Source of the DNA: Aphanothece sacrum FPU1
GTDB lineage: Bacteria; Cyanobacteriota; Cyanobacteriia; Cyanobacteriales; Microcystaceae
DNA length: 64,000 nucleotides
Assembly: GCF_003864295.1 (NCBI RefSeq)
Contig: NZ_BDQK01000017.1
Location: 248,001-312,000, forward strand
Direction of reading: 5' to 3'
Shown: piece by piece, positions 42,565-50,808 of the stretch
Position numbering within the stretch: position 1 is the stretch's first letter
How the letters are laid out: each line of letters starts with the position of its first letter
Position numbers and translations under genes: made by a program
Notes under the pieces: model-generated
What the model saw: only the letters and a program-made list of their open reading frames with translations
Database searches by the model: none
Told to the model about the DNA's origin: nothing

Positions 42565-43539
42565 CTAATCAATTGATAAACCTTTAGAAGCTAACCATTC
42601 CCGATTATACAAACGAGATTGATAACGGGCCCCACCATCACACAAAACCGTTACAATGGTATGGCCTGGCCCCATTTGTTTGGCTAATGCGATCGCGGCC
42701 CCCACATTAATTCCTACTGAACCGCCCATAAACAGCCCATCTTGATGCAATAATTGATAAACTACCCGTATGGCCTCATGATCGTTAATTTGAATGGCAT
42801 CATCAGTAGGAACCCCTTGCATATTAGCCGTAACCCGACTATTGCCGATGCCTTCCGTAATAGAATTGCCTTCTAGAGTAATTTCTCCCGTTTTGATATA
42901 ACTATATAATCCACTGCCCATAGGGTCAGCAACCACACACTTAATATTAGGGTTCTTTTCCTTGAGAAATAGGGCTGCCCCTGCGTAAGTTCCACCGGTT
43001 CCTGTCGAGGCTACCCAAGCATCAATTTTACCGTCTGTTTGCTGCCAAATTTCGGGGCCAGTGGTTTCATAATGGGCCAGACGGTTGGCTAAATTGTCGA
43101 ATTGATTAGCCCAAACCGCATTTTCCATCTCTTGGGCCACTCTCCCTGATAGCTTAACATAATTATTCGGATCTTTGTAGGGAACGGCCGGAACAGTACG
43201 GACTTCTGCACCCAAAGTTCTTAAAAGGTCAATTTTTTCCTGAGATTGGGTATCAGGAATGATAATCAGGCATTTATAGCCTTTAGCGTTACAAATATGG
43301 GCTAACCCAATACCTGTATTCCCTGCGGTTCCTTCAACAACCGTTCCCCCTGGTTTGAGTAAGCCTTTTTCTTCTGCATCCCTAATCATATACAAAGCGG
43401 CCCTATCTTTGACAGAACCCCCAGGATTAAGAAATTCAGCCTTTCCTAAAATTTCACATCCGGTTTCTTCACTAAAGCTATTGAGGCGAATTAAGGGAGT
43501 ATTACCAACTGTACCTACAAAGCCGTCTTTAATATCCAT
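42565..43539 (-). CDS. cysK: Cysteine synthase A
   Basis: The 324-residue PLP enzyme makes L-cysteine from O-acetylserine and sulfide. The Schiff-base lysine is K44 in NPGGSVKDRA; EGTAGNTGIGLA and STGTGGTYAG bind substrate and phosphate. The protein is complete from ATG 43539 (MDIKDGFVGTVGNTPLIRLN). An IS607 relic lies directly upstream and its frame runs 25 bases into cysK, so only about 10 bases of native leader remain; the gene must use an IS-derived or internal promoter. Confidence 0.94.
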   Translation of the reverse strand: MDIKDGFVGTVGNTPLIRLNSFSEETGCEILGKAEFLNPGGSVKDRAALYMIRDAEEKGLLKPGGTVVEGTAGNTGIGLAHICNAKGYKCLIIIPDTQSQEKIDLLRTLGAEVRTVPAVPYKDPNNYVKLSGRVAQEMENAVWANQFDNLANRLAHYETTGPEIWQQTDGKIDAWVASTGTGGTYAGAALFLKEKNPNIKCVVADPMGSGLYSYIKTGEITLEGNSITEGIGNSRVTANMQGVPTDDAIQINDHEAIRVVYQLLHQDGLFMGGSVGINVGAAIALAKQMGPGHTIVTVLCDGGARYQSRLYNREWLASKGLSID

Positions 43540-44036
43540 AATCTCTGGAGGATGGACAGAATATCTTCGACGAGTTCTTGCTCTGGAGACAGGTTAAGCT
43601 CATTGAGAACCACGAGTTCGCATCCTGCTTGTTGACAGAGCCACTCAATAAGTGGGAATCCAAATCTAACCGCTCTGTCGGGATAGGTACAGACAAAGCA
43701 TCCGATATCGCCTTTGTATATTCGCTCCAAAATGGCGACAAACTTTCTCCGCCTAAAATTGAGTCCGCTTCCAATTTCCCGTACAAGTTCTGCATTTGGG
43801 TATGCTTGGCGTAAAAACTCAGCTTGTCTCTCAAGGTCATCTTTTTGTCCATGGGTAGAGACTCTTGCATAGAGAACAGTTGGTTTAGCTTTCTGTTCGT
43901 ATTCATGAACACAGAATCGTCTTTGCCCTCCTGGTGTTCTAATTGATCTGATCTTGCCTTCAGAGTCCCATCTTCTAAGAGTTGAGATTGAAACTCCGAG
44001 ATACTCGCACGCTTCTTTGGGGGTGACATATTTCAT
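43515..44036 (-). pseudogene. IS607-family serine recombinase (TnpA), 3' truncated
   Basis: From ATG 44036 the protein (MKYVTPKEACEYLGVSISTL) has the MerR-like HTH followed by the serine-resolvase core with S60 in LYARVSTHGQ, and DLERQAEFLRQAYP. It matches IS607 TnpA until the end; the usual continuation after EDILSI is replaced by LQRLWILKTAL read from cysK DNA. The accessory tnpB of IS607 is missing. Thus the element is truncated exactly at cysK. A 15-residue upstream reading from 44081 exists but is unlikely. Confidence 0.85.
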
Positions 44037-44115
44037 GCTTGACCTAACCAATGACTTATTCAGTCTAGCTAGGTTTAACAAGGAATGTCAAGGTATGAGT
44101 AGCTTTTTCTTTACC

Positions 44116-44238
44116 GGCGTTGCATCACTACGGGATGATTTAACTTTTTCCTAATTTTTAAAGTTTGTAATTTTAGCCGCGATCGCTGCCAGAAAATTTT
44201 CTCCTTAATTATAAATCATCCCGTAACTGTGCAACGCC
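44116..44238. repeat. Imperfect inverted repeat spanning the methyltransferase 3' end
   Basis: Arms of 27 bases lie at 44116-44142 and 44212-44238 and agree at 23 positions (GGCGTTGCA, a variable middle, ACGGGATGATTTA). The right arm is the end of the methyltransferase gene (ALHSYGMIYN). Read on the plus strand, the left arm gives ALHHYGMI and a stop, so it may be an inverted relic of the same or a related 3' end. The loop contains a HIP1 octamer. Confidence 0.6.
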
Positions 44239-45185
44239 TCCGATTTAGTCGCTACAATTGTTCGATGACGAGGATCACTAGGAAGGGTTATTTGATAATC
44301 AAACCCTAATTCTATTAACGCTTTTTCCACATCAAAAGTGTAGTAATCATCACTCCAAGGTTCTGTACTTTTCATCAACAAAAATAAAGCCGCAGGGAGA
44401 TTTTGAATTACTTTGGAACCAGGATTATTATCCACAATTCCTAATACACCTCCAGGACGTAAAATACGCCGTATTTCTTGAAAAATAGCCTTAGTGGCTT
44501 GACGAGGTAATTCATGAAGGATAAATTGAAGTGTCACCACATCAAAAGAATTATCCTCAAATTCTGTCCCTTCTGCTAACCCATGTTTCCAGTCGATTTC
44601 TTGGTTTTCATCGGTTACTTTAGCCACGGCTAACATATAAGGAGATAAATCTAAGCCTATGGTTTGTACAGACAGATTATCTTGTCGTTTCTGATAATAG
44701 GAATGAAGGGTTTTTGTTGAGACACCTACTCCACAACCAATATCAAGTATGTTGTTAACTATTGGGGGACTATAAGAGTCTAAAATATCATGAAAACTAT
44801 TCCTTAATCGTTCTTGTGCGACTTCCCAAGTTAGATTTTCATTTTTCCAGATTCTTAGTCCTAAAGACTGGGTAGCTGACATGGCTTCAAAGGCAGCTTG
44901 CCAACACAAATTACCTTCATCATAAGCATGAAAGGGAAGCAAATAATAATCAGGATAAGTGACGTTAGGATTAGTTATTTGAGATAATAAGCTTTTGGCG
45001 GGAGATTGTTCTAAAACTTGACAATTATCTCTCCAAGAAATGCCATTTTTTTCCGCAGTTTTAATGATAACTTGTCGTGCCTGGTGTTTCATGACACGAT
45101 ATATAGGCTTAGTTTGAATCATCAGATTCACTAAGCGAGAGAGGAGATCATCACCAGCCCAGTCTGGTTTCAGCTTGTCCGACAT
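44205..45185 (-). CDS. Class I SAM-dependent methyltransferase
   Basis: The 326-residue protein has the Rossmann methyltransferase motifs in residues 150-260: ILDIGCGVGVSTKTL (motif I), TIGLDLSPYMLAVAK, FDVVTLQFILHELPR and ILRPGGVLGIVDNNPG. The N-terminal 145 residues form a family-specific domain with WAGDDLLSRLVNLMI. Substrate unknown; the layout recalls cyanobacterial quinone or small-molecule methylases. Start ATG 45185. The downstream inverted repeat may act as terminator. Confidence 0.87.
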   Translation of the reverse strand: MSDKLKPDWAGDDLLSRLVNLMIQTKPIYRVMKHQARQVIIKTAEKNGISWRDNCQVLEQSPAKSLLSQITNPNVTYPDYYLLPFHAYDEGNLCWQAAFEAMSATQSLGLRIWKNENLTWEVAQERLRNSFHDILDSYSPPIVNNILDIGCGVGVSTKTLHSYYQKRQDNLSVQTIGLDLSPYMLAVAKVTDENQEIDWKHGLAEGTEFEDNSFDVVTLQFILHELPRQATKAIFQEIRRILRPGGVLGIVDNNPGSKVIQNLPAALFLLMKSTEPWSDDYYTFDVEKALIELGFDYQITLPSDPRHRTIVATKSEALHSYGMIYN

Positions 45186-45582
45186 TACAACAAATGACTC
45201 AGTATAAGAATATTATCTAACATATCACTTTTTAGTCATACAGTTAACCATGTTAAAGTTTTGCAAATATTAAGGCATTTTTTGATCTTGGATGCTAAAA
45301 TTGCGGGTACTATGTCGTAATTATGAATTAGAAAGATGATGAGTCAATATTCTAGTTCATGAGTGGTGTGAGATTTAAAACAAGTTTCCTTTTGTGAGTG
45401 GATAACTCCCTTGTTGTGATTATTTAGCTAATTAGCAAGATTTTCCCCAAGTAATAACACCTAAAGGAAGATACAAAAAAGGTCTTCTGTTACGGAAATG
45501 TTGCTCAAGACGGTGAAGTTAGATGTCACTCAACTCTGTTAAAAGAGACACAATAGCTAATTTAGATTAACCTAGAAAAACT
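45186..45582. other. 397-bp divergent intergenic region
   Basis: The region separates the methyltransferase and DUF2949 genes, so it must hold two promoters, but no confident -35/-10 pair was found. It has TTTTCCCCAAG near 45443 and mixed sequence of no clear repeat family. No RNA gene was recognised, though the more GC-balanced part near 45480-45540 could be a leader. Confidence 0.3.
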
Positions 45583-45774
45583 ATGTCAAGCACCACTTAC
45601 GCTCACTTTTTACGCTTCTTAGAAGAAGAATTATCTCTTTCTCATGATTCTATTGCGATCGCTCAAAAATCTGTAGAACAAACACAAGGGCCTTTACCTA
45701 TGTTACTTTGGCAATATGGTCTAATTAACCTAAAAGAATTAGATCGCATTTATGATTGGCTAGAACAAGCATAA
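45583..45774 (+). CDS. DUF2949 family small protein
   Basis: The 63-residue protein FLRFLEEELSLSHDSIAIAQ then GPLPMLLWQYGLINLKELD matches DUF2949, a cyanobacteria-restricted family of unknown function. All helical and soluble. Start ATG 45583. A terminator follows at 45882, so it is monocistronic. Confidence 0.78.
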   Translation: MSSTTYAHFLRFLEEELSLSHDSIAIAQKSVEQTQGPLPMLLWQYGLINLKELDRIYDWLEQA

Positions 45775-45881
45775 CATCTAAGGTAATTTAAGGAGTCATA
45801 AATTAATGATCGAGTTATCGATGATATTTAACTGTTATTACCGAAAAAGCCAAAACTTGATTAAAATAAAGAGTAAGAAAG

Positions 45882-45908
45882 CGGGTGTATATAATAACCC
45901 GTTTTTTT
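45882..45908 (+). terminator. Intrinsic terminator after DUF2949 gene
   Basis: CGGGT and ACCCG pair around a 10-base AT-rich loop and are followed by seven T residues (45902-45908). It lies just before the exported-protein gene at 45934 and should isolate the two. Confidence 0.7.
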
Positions 45909-45933
45909 ATATAAACTAAAAGACAAAAAATTT

Positions 45934-46374
45934 ATGATATCTCGAAAGCTGACAATTTTGCTCGTTTCTTGTCTCTTGTGGTTATCTAGTTGGGTGATCA
46001 CTCCTTCTGCTATGGCCTTAACTTCGGTTAAATTATTAGATATTTCTTATAAAGATTGTCCTCCAGAATTAGCTAAAGGGACTGTTACCAGTGGGGGTTC
46101 AAGTTTACCGGCAAGTTGTTATCTAATTACAGGAAAAGCGAACAATCCCTCTGGTAAAACCCTATATGATGCTGATGTTTTTGGTCGTATTTATGATGCT
46201 AATAACGAACCTATTTTACAAAATCGGAGTCGGGTAGGTTCCATTCCCGAAATTCCTCCAGGGGTCAGTGAATTTGAGGTTAGAATTAGTGTTCCCTCTG
46301 ATCAACCAACCCCTTTAAAATTAAAACAATTTAAAGCTTCTGGGTTTACTGGAAAAGTTACTCCTATTTTTTAG
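45934..46374 (+). CDS. Exported beta-sandwich-like protein of unknown function
   Basis: The 146-residue protein has a signal peptide (1-28, ending SAMA) and a mature part with two Cys (KDCPPELA and ASCYLITG) and beta-strand pattern (LYDADVFGRIYDANNEPIL, EFEVRISVPSDQP), like small FN3/FxLYD-type folds that bind partners in the periplasm or lumen. No family name can be given. Start ATG 45934. Confidence 0.62.
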   Translation: MISRKLTILLVSCLLWLSSWVITPSAMALTSVKLLDISYKDCPPELAKGTVTSGGSSLPASCYLITGKANNPSGKTLYDADVFGRIYDANNEPILQNRSRVGSIPEIPPGVSEFEVRISVPSDQPTPLKLKQFKASGFTGKVTPIF

Positions 46375-46390
46375 GAATTTTCGCAGAAGT

Positions 46391-46415
46391 ACCCACCTAT
46401 ACTGATAGTAGGTGG
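46391..46415. terminator. Hairpin between convergent genes
   Basis: CCCACCTA and TAGGTGGG form a perfect 8-bp stem with a 9-base loop, between the exported-protein gene and yggT. It has no T-run and may act in both directions. Confidence 0.55.
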
Positions 46416-46448
46416 GGTAGTTCACGTAATTTACTTTGATGTAGACAC

Positions 46449-46712
46449 TTACAATACCCCTGTGAGGGCTGAGGATAGAAATTGGAGAAGTATAATGGCT
46501 AAAATGGGAGAAAAATCCATGCCACCCAAAGGAGGAATCACAGATCGGAAAATGTTAAGATAAGGATCAGTAATCGGACTTAAGAAAGACATGGTACTCG
46601 TGGCCCACTCAGCCGTTTGAAACCAAGACAGCAAGATTCTAATGAAGATCAAAACCAGGTAGATATTAATAAAGTTTTGTAGGGTCTGAACAATCAGTAG
46701 GGTAGCATCCAT
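46449..46712 (-). CDS. YggT family membrane protein
   Basis: The 87-residue protein has two membrane helices (VQTLQNFINIYLVLIFIRILL and the C-terminal ILAIILLQFLSSAL) around the family motif SPITDPYLNIFRSVIPPLGG. In plastids and cyanobacteria YggT homologues (Ycf19/CCB3) aid haem attachment or membrane-protein assembly; this copy's role is not fixed. Start ATG 46712. Confidence 0.88.
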   Translation of the reverse strand: MDATLLIVQTLQNFINIYLVLIFIRILLSWFQTAEWATSTMSFLSPITDPYLNIFRSVIPPLGGMDFSPILAIILLQFLSSALTGVL

Positions 46713-46890
46713 AAATTAACAATATTCCTTAATAGGTTTATGGCGGTTGTACAACCTGATTGTAGCAAAGATTCACTTTTCTGGATTAATAAACTAACAT
46801 TATCTAAATTTTATAGGATGAAATTACGGGCAAAAGCTATAATTTACTGCCCTTTGGCACTCCTCAAAGCCAGTTTAAATAAATTTTAGC

Positions 46891-47517
46891 TTATGGTTGA
46901 TGTTTTTTCCATATTGGCAAATCTTCAGGACGATCAATATCAGATAAAATGGGTAAAATATAAGTGCTTAAATTGATTTTTTTGGCGATATTTTTGGTTA
47001 TTGATAATACTTGAGATGTTCCCCAAGGAATATTTTGAAAAACTTCGGGAATGACTCGTTTTAATCCTATTAAATAATAACCACCGTCGGCGGCTTCTCC
47101 TAATACTAAATCATGATTATCTAAACAACTAAATGCTTGTTGTAAAATGGTAATATTGAGATCAGGACAATCAATACCAATGATAATAACCTTAGAGAAA
47201 CCTAAGTTAAAAGAGTCGGTAAATGCCGACTTCATACGATTTCCTAAATCTCCATTTGCCTGAGTATAATAAGTTAAATTATCTCCTAACCAATCTTGCA
47301 TTACTTGTTGATTTTGTCCTGTATAATAAATAGATATAGTAATATTTGGGAAAAGTTTTTTGGCTTCTTTTACAGTATGTTCAGTTAGTTGACGTTGTAG
47401 ATTTGCTGCCCCTTGCGCCCCCAAAGCAGGAATTAAACGGGTTTTCGTTTTTCCAGGTTCAGGATAACGAGTAAAAATAATAAGGTTATTACTTTGTGAG
47501 TGTTTTAAATTAGACAT
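46891..47517 (-). CDS. TIGR04282/DUF2064 glycosyltransferase
   Basis: About 208 residues from ATG 47517 (MSNLKHSQSNNLIIFTRYPE); the 14 codons before it are not supported. Motifs: FTRYPEPGKTKTRLIPALG, IIIGIDCPDLN and EAADGGYYLIGL, typical of the arsenosugar-type glycosyltransferases related to molybdopterin and nucleotide transferases. It probably transfers a sugar nucleotide to a small acceptor. Monocistronic. Confidence 0.85.
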   Translation of the reverse strand: MSNLKHSQSNNLIIFTRYPEPGKTKTRLIPALGAQGAANLQRQLTEHTVKEAKKLFPNITISIYYTGQNQQVMQDWLGDNLTYYTQANGDLGNRMKSAFTDSFNLGFSKVIIIGIDCPDLNITILQQAFSCLDNHDLVLGEAADGGYYLIGLKRVIPEVFQNIPWGTSQVLSITKNIAKKINLSTYILPILSDIDRPEDLPIWKKHQP

Positions 47518-47565
47518 TCCCAATGGTTTTATACATATAGATATGGGAGGCCTGAACAAAGATCA

Positions 47566-47607
47566 TGAGGATAGGAAAAGCTGAAACTCAACCCTATCCT
47601 CAGTTTT
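47566..47607. terminator. 10-bp hairpin between minus-strand genes
   Basis: TGAGGATAGG (47566-47575) pairs perfectly with CCTATCCTCA (47593-47602); a GTTTTT run follows on the plus side. It separates the saccharopine-dehydrogenase-like gene from the glycosyltransferase and may end the former's transcript, although the T-run faces the other way. Confidence 0.5.
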
Positions 47608-47648
47608 TAAAAACCATTTTATAGATTTTAAAAACCTAAGTTACCTTT

Positions 47649-48641
47649 TTATTTGACAAATTGGGGCATAACTTCGGTTGCGGTCAATAAACCATAAATT
47701 CCGCGACGATGTAAGGATATTCCCGCTTTAAGATAACCAAATGCTGGGCCACACACATTAGCTGCCATACTGGTTTCATCCCCTAAAGTAAAGGTATGGG
47801 TTGAAATTTTCCCCTCAAAAGTGCGTCCAGTAACTTTGACATTGGTACTTAATGGTTTTTTCGGGTTGCGAGTATCCACAATACCCCCAACTGTAACGCG
47901 ATCGCGTGAACAAATGCCGGCCAACTCCAACATAATATCGTCAGCGTGTTCCATATTCTCTAGGGTAAGAATGCCATTAGTTTTGTCTAAAAATGCCTCT
48001 ACTTCTGCATCGGTCATGGCCCTGGCTTTTTCTACGTCGAAACCGGGTAAATGGGCAATATCTTCCCGAATTGTAGCGCGGTAAGCTTCCCAATTGGCAA
48101 TACCTACCCCAAAGGTAATCTTAACACTGTGAATTTCTGTATAACTTTGAGCCGCGATCGCAGCAGCAGCAGTTAAGAGTCCAGGAGTCGCCCCACATCC
48201 GGTCATATAAGTAATTCCAGCCGCTTTTAATTCGTCTTGGAGTTGTAACAATTGTTCAACTGCACTGGTACGTTTGAGGGCATCAACTAAGACTCCTTTC
48301 CACCCAGAAGCAATAAATTGTCTGGCCACATCTGCCATAAAAGTATTAGGAAGGTTGGGTAAAGCCAAGAAATAACCATCAACAGTGGCATTTTCTAGTA
48401 ACTCTTGGATACTATGGTTGCTGAGGGTTCCATAAGGTTCAACATAGCCGATTGAGCCTTGTTGATGATAGGTGGCGATCGCTGTATCAGGATCTAATCC
48501 TGTCTCACAATAAGCATAACCTTTAAGATCTGCTGCTGCCACCCAAAGCATTTCTTGTTTTGGGGACAAAACCCTGGTTGCTGCTTGTCCAAGGCCACCA
48601 AATCCTAATATACCGACTTTTAGTGCGTTATTACTGTTCAT
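47649..48641 (-). CDS. Saccharopine dehydrogenase-like oxidoreductase
   Basis: The 330-residue protein begins with a Rossmann NAD(P) motif ([16 protein letters not shown]) and contains [20 protein letters not shown] and [19 protein letters not shown], a pattern conserved in cyanobacterial proteins annotated as saccharopine dehydrogenase-like. The substrate is not known; cyanobacteria do not use the fungal lysine route, so the name gives only the fold. ATG 48641. Confidence 0.78.
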   Translation of the reverse strand: MNSNNALKVGILGFGGLGQAATRVLSPKQEMLWVAAADLKGYAYCETGLDPDTAIATYHQQGSIGYVEPYGTLSNHSIQELLENATVDGYFLALPNLPNTFMADVARQFIASGWKGVLVDALKRTSAVEQLLQLQDELKAAGITYMTGCGATPGLLTAAAAIAAQSYTEIHSVKITFGVGIANWEAYRATIREDIAHLPGFDVEKARAMTDAEVEAFLDKTNGILTLENMEHADDIMLELAGICSRDRVTVGGIVDTRNPKKPLSTNVKVTGRTFEGKISTHTFTLGDETSMAANVCGPAFGYLKAGISLHRRGIYGLLTATEVMPQFVK

Positions 48642-48842
48642 TATTGTCTCGCTTCTAACTTATCCTAATCTTTTATTATCGATGGTTTGGGAATTAGCGG
48701 GCGGGTTTATCTAAGATCTTGCACCATGATTGAAAAACCACAAAACCTCGACTTTTAAAGCTAGGACTTACGCAAGGACACTAAACGTAGGATGTGTTCC
48801 CAACGCATCCCACTATCTATCTAAAATGCAAAAAGAGGACTC

Positions 48843-48869
48843 CCGCTACACCGCCTAAGCGGTTAGCGG
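48843..48869. repeat. Left-end hairpin of the IS200/IS605 element
   Basis: CCGCTA/TAGCGG and inner CCGC/GCGG stems form an imperfect hairpin like those bound by TnpA at IS605 ends. The matching right hairpin is at 50572-50598 in the same orientation, with near-identical flanks (CTCCCGCTACACCGCC). Confidence 0.75.
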
Positions 48870-48913
48870 TGAGATGAATTTTTGCCAACAAATAAACCGA
48901 CCGTAGGGAGTCC

Positions 48914-49330
48914 TTATTTCTTAGGGGAATTTTGGTTTTCAACATAATTTTTAAGTTGTTCAACAGTTACGCCACCACAACTTGCCACAAAATAAGAGCC
49001 TGTCCAAAAATAAGGTTTTCCATAAAAGTATTTCTTAGACAAGTCAGGGTTTTCTTTTCGTATCAACCTACTACTAACAGTTTTTAAATTACCGATTAAA
49101 GTAGATAAAGGTTTATCGGGTTTGTAGTCAATGAGCAAATGAACATGGTCGGACTCGCCATTAAATTCTAGTAATTCACAATCCCATTTATTTAAAGTGT
49201 CTTTAAAGATTTCTTGAAGTCTAGACAGTATAGGTTCACTGATAGCCTGTTTTCTGTATTTAACGACAAAAACAATATGAGCGTTAAGTCTGTAGACCGA
49301 TCTAAATCCATGATTGTAAGCGTTTGACAT
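48914..49330 (-). CDS. tnpA: IS200/IS605 family transposase TnpA (Y1 HUH)
   Basis: The 138-residue Y1 transposase moves single-stranded DNA ends. The HUH pair is H62 and H64 in SDHVHLLIDY and the nucleophile is Y129 in LKNYVEN. All catalytic residues are present and the length is standard, so it may be active. It is divergent from tnpB, with starts 53 bases apart, as in the IS605 type. ATG 49330. Confidence 0.94.
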   Translation of the reverse strand: MSNAYNHGFRSVYRLNAHIVFVVKYRKQAISEPILSRLQEIFKDTLNKWDCELLEFNGESDHVHLLIDYKPDKPLSTLIGNLKTVSSRLIRKENPDLSKKYFYGKPYFWTGSYFVASCGGVTVEQLKNYVENQNSPKK

Positions 49331-49382
49331 ATTAAAGCGTTAAGTGTTACACTGGCTAATGTAACACAACAGGTCGAAAGCC

Positions 49383-50501
49383 GTGTTAAATGTCTTAAAA
49401 GTCAGAATTTATCCAAATCAGCCACAAGAAATTGCCTTAAATCGAAATTTAGGCTGTGCAAGATTTGTGTATAATTTTTACTTAAATAAGACTAACAATC
49501 AGTATCAAGAAACTGGGATTGGGATGACTTATTGCCAAATGGCAAAAGACCTAACTCAGCTAAAAAAGCTCCCTGATTTTGAATGGTTGCAAGAATCAAC
49601 GGCTGCCACCTTACAACAGGCACTCAAAAACTTAGAAGCTGCTTTTAAAAATTTCTTTTCTAAAAGGGCTAAATTTCCTAAGTTTAAGAGTAAATATAAA
49701 CAACAATCAATCCGTTACCCTGAAGGTTGTTCTCTTAATAACAACGGTTTAAAGCTCCCAAAACTGGGGATTGTTAAAGCTAAACTTTCAAAAGAGATTT
49801 TAGGAAAGATTAAGTCAGTGACAGTTTCAAAAACAAGTACAGGTAAATATTTTGCCTCTATTTTATTTGAATCTGACGATTTAATCATCAATAAAACCTC
49901 TAAAGTCTCAGGAATTGATTTAGGCTTATCTAGCCTAGTGACAGTCTTTGATGGTGAAACAACTTATAAGGTTGACCCAATTAAACCAACTAGAAAATAT
50001 GCCAAACGATTAAAAAGGAGACAACAGAAATTATCTCGTAGAACCAAGGGTTCTAACAACCGTAGAAAAGCGATTAAAGAAGTCGCTCTTGTTCACGAAA
50101 AAATTACTAATACTAGACAAGATTTTCTCCACAAACTCTCAAGAAAGCTCGTTGACGAAAACCAAGTCATTGTAGCAGAAAACCTTTGTATAAAAGGATT
50201 AGCGCGTACCAAATTAGCTAAATCAATACTTGATGCTGGATTTGGTATGTTACTAAACTTCTTAAGCTACAAGCTAGAAAGAGAGGGGGGGAAACTTGTT
50301 CAAGTTGACAGATTTTATCCAAGTACAAAAACCTGTTCTTGCTGCGGATTCAAAAATAATTTGATAAATTTAAGCATCAGAGATTGGGTTTGTCCTAATT
50401 GTCAAACTCACCATGACCGAGACGAAAACGCAGCTAAAAATATCAGAGCAGAAGGATTAAGAATACTGTCAATAAATACCGCCGGACAGACGGAATTTTA
50501 A
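49383..50501 (+). CDS. tnpB: TnpB RNA-guided endonuclease of IS200/IS605
   Basis: The 372-residue protein (GTG start at 49383) is a Cas12-ancestor nuclease guided by omega-RNA from the element's right end. RuvC residues are intact: D179 (GIDLGLSS), E266 (VIVAENLCI) and D347 (HHDRDENAAKN). The zinc ribbon uses C318/C321 and C337/C340. The length is typical, so it may be active and help keep the element in place. Confidence 0.94.
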   Translation: MLNVLKVRIYPNQPQEIALNRNLGCARFVYNFYLNKTNNQYQETGIGMTYCQMAKDLTQLKKLPDFEWLQESTAATLQQALKNLEAAFKNFFSKRAKFPKFKSKYKQQSIRYPEGCSLNNNGLKLPKLGIVKAKLSKEILGKIKSVTVSKTSTGKYFASILFESDDLIINKTSKVSGIDLGLSSLVTVFDGETTYKVDPIKPTRKYAKRLKRRQQKLSRRTKGSNNRRKAIKEVALVHEKITNTRQDFLHKLSRKLVDENQVIVAENLCIKGLARTKLAKSILDAGFGMLLNFLSYKLEREGGKLVQVDRFYPSTKTCSCCGFKNNLINLSIRDWVCPNCQTHHDRDENAAKNIRAEGLRILSINTAGQTEF

Positions 50502-50610
50502 GCCTGTGGAGAGTGAATAAGACTCGCTGGTACTTGTATTAGAAAGCATCGCTCGTTGAATCAGGAATCTCCCGCTACACCGCCCAAGCGGTTAGCGGCG
50601 AGAGTGTCAA
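50420..50610 (+). ncRNA. Probable omega-RNA at the right end of the IS605 element
   Basis: In IS200/IS605 elements the guide RNA overlaps the tnpB 3' end and runs to the right boundary, whose outside flank supplies the guide. Here the stretch from the last tnpB codons through the right-end hairpin (50572-50598) is structured and GC-richer than its surroundings. Borders are estimates; no consensus was scored. Confidence 0.35.
50572..50598. repeat. Right-end hairpin of the IS200/IS605 element
   Basis: CCGCTA/TAGCGG with inner CCGC/GCGG repeats the left-end structure at 48843-48869. It lies 71 bases after the tnpB stop. The precise right cleavage site is not determined. Confidence 0.7.
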
Positions 50611-50665
50611 AGCGTATTTAAGTAGGGTTTGTGTAAGTCCTAAAAGCCTAAAACCCTGATAAACT

Positions 50666-50772
50666 CCTTAATTTTAGGAAAAAACCCGCCCCTACGATTT
50701 ATGTGCAGGCGGGTTTATGAAAATATTGGTTAAAAACCTTAATTTTAGGAAAAAACCCGCCCCTACGATTTA
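50666..50772. repeat. 36-bp direct repeat with GCGGGTTT hairpin upstream of amiC
   Basis: CCTTAATTTTAGGAAAAAAC then CCGCCCCTACGATTTA occurs at 50666-50701 and again at 50737-50772, 71 bases apart. Between them GGCGGGTTT pairs with the first AAACCCGCC, a terminator-like hairpin. It fills the gap between the mobile element and amiC and may hold part of its leader. Confidence 0.7.
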
Positions 50773-50808
50773 TTATTTATTATTTATTTAGTGTGAGGTG
50801 TTTTTAAC

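Larger units (their letters stand above)
48762..50642. mobile_element. Inverted-repeat element (5-bp target duplication) carrying a nested IS200/IS605
   Basis: The element starts TAGGACTTACGCAA (48762-48775) and ends with the complement TTGTGTAAGTCCTA (50629-50642), one mismatch in 14. It is flanked by the direct repeat AAAGC at 48757-48761 and 50643-50647. Inside lies an IS200/IS605 unit with tnpA, tnpB and end hairpins. IS605 elements do not make target duplications, so the outer ends belong to an older element into which the IS605 inserted, or which captured it. Confidence 0.75.

Noticed and set aside
43529-44029. 166-codon minus-strand frame overlapping the IS607 recombinase
   Set aside because: It is another frame of the recombinase DNA; the recombinase frame has real domain motifs (HTH, catalytic Ser) and this one has none.
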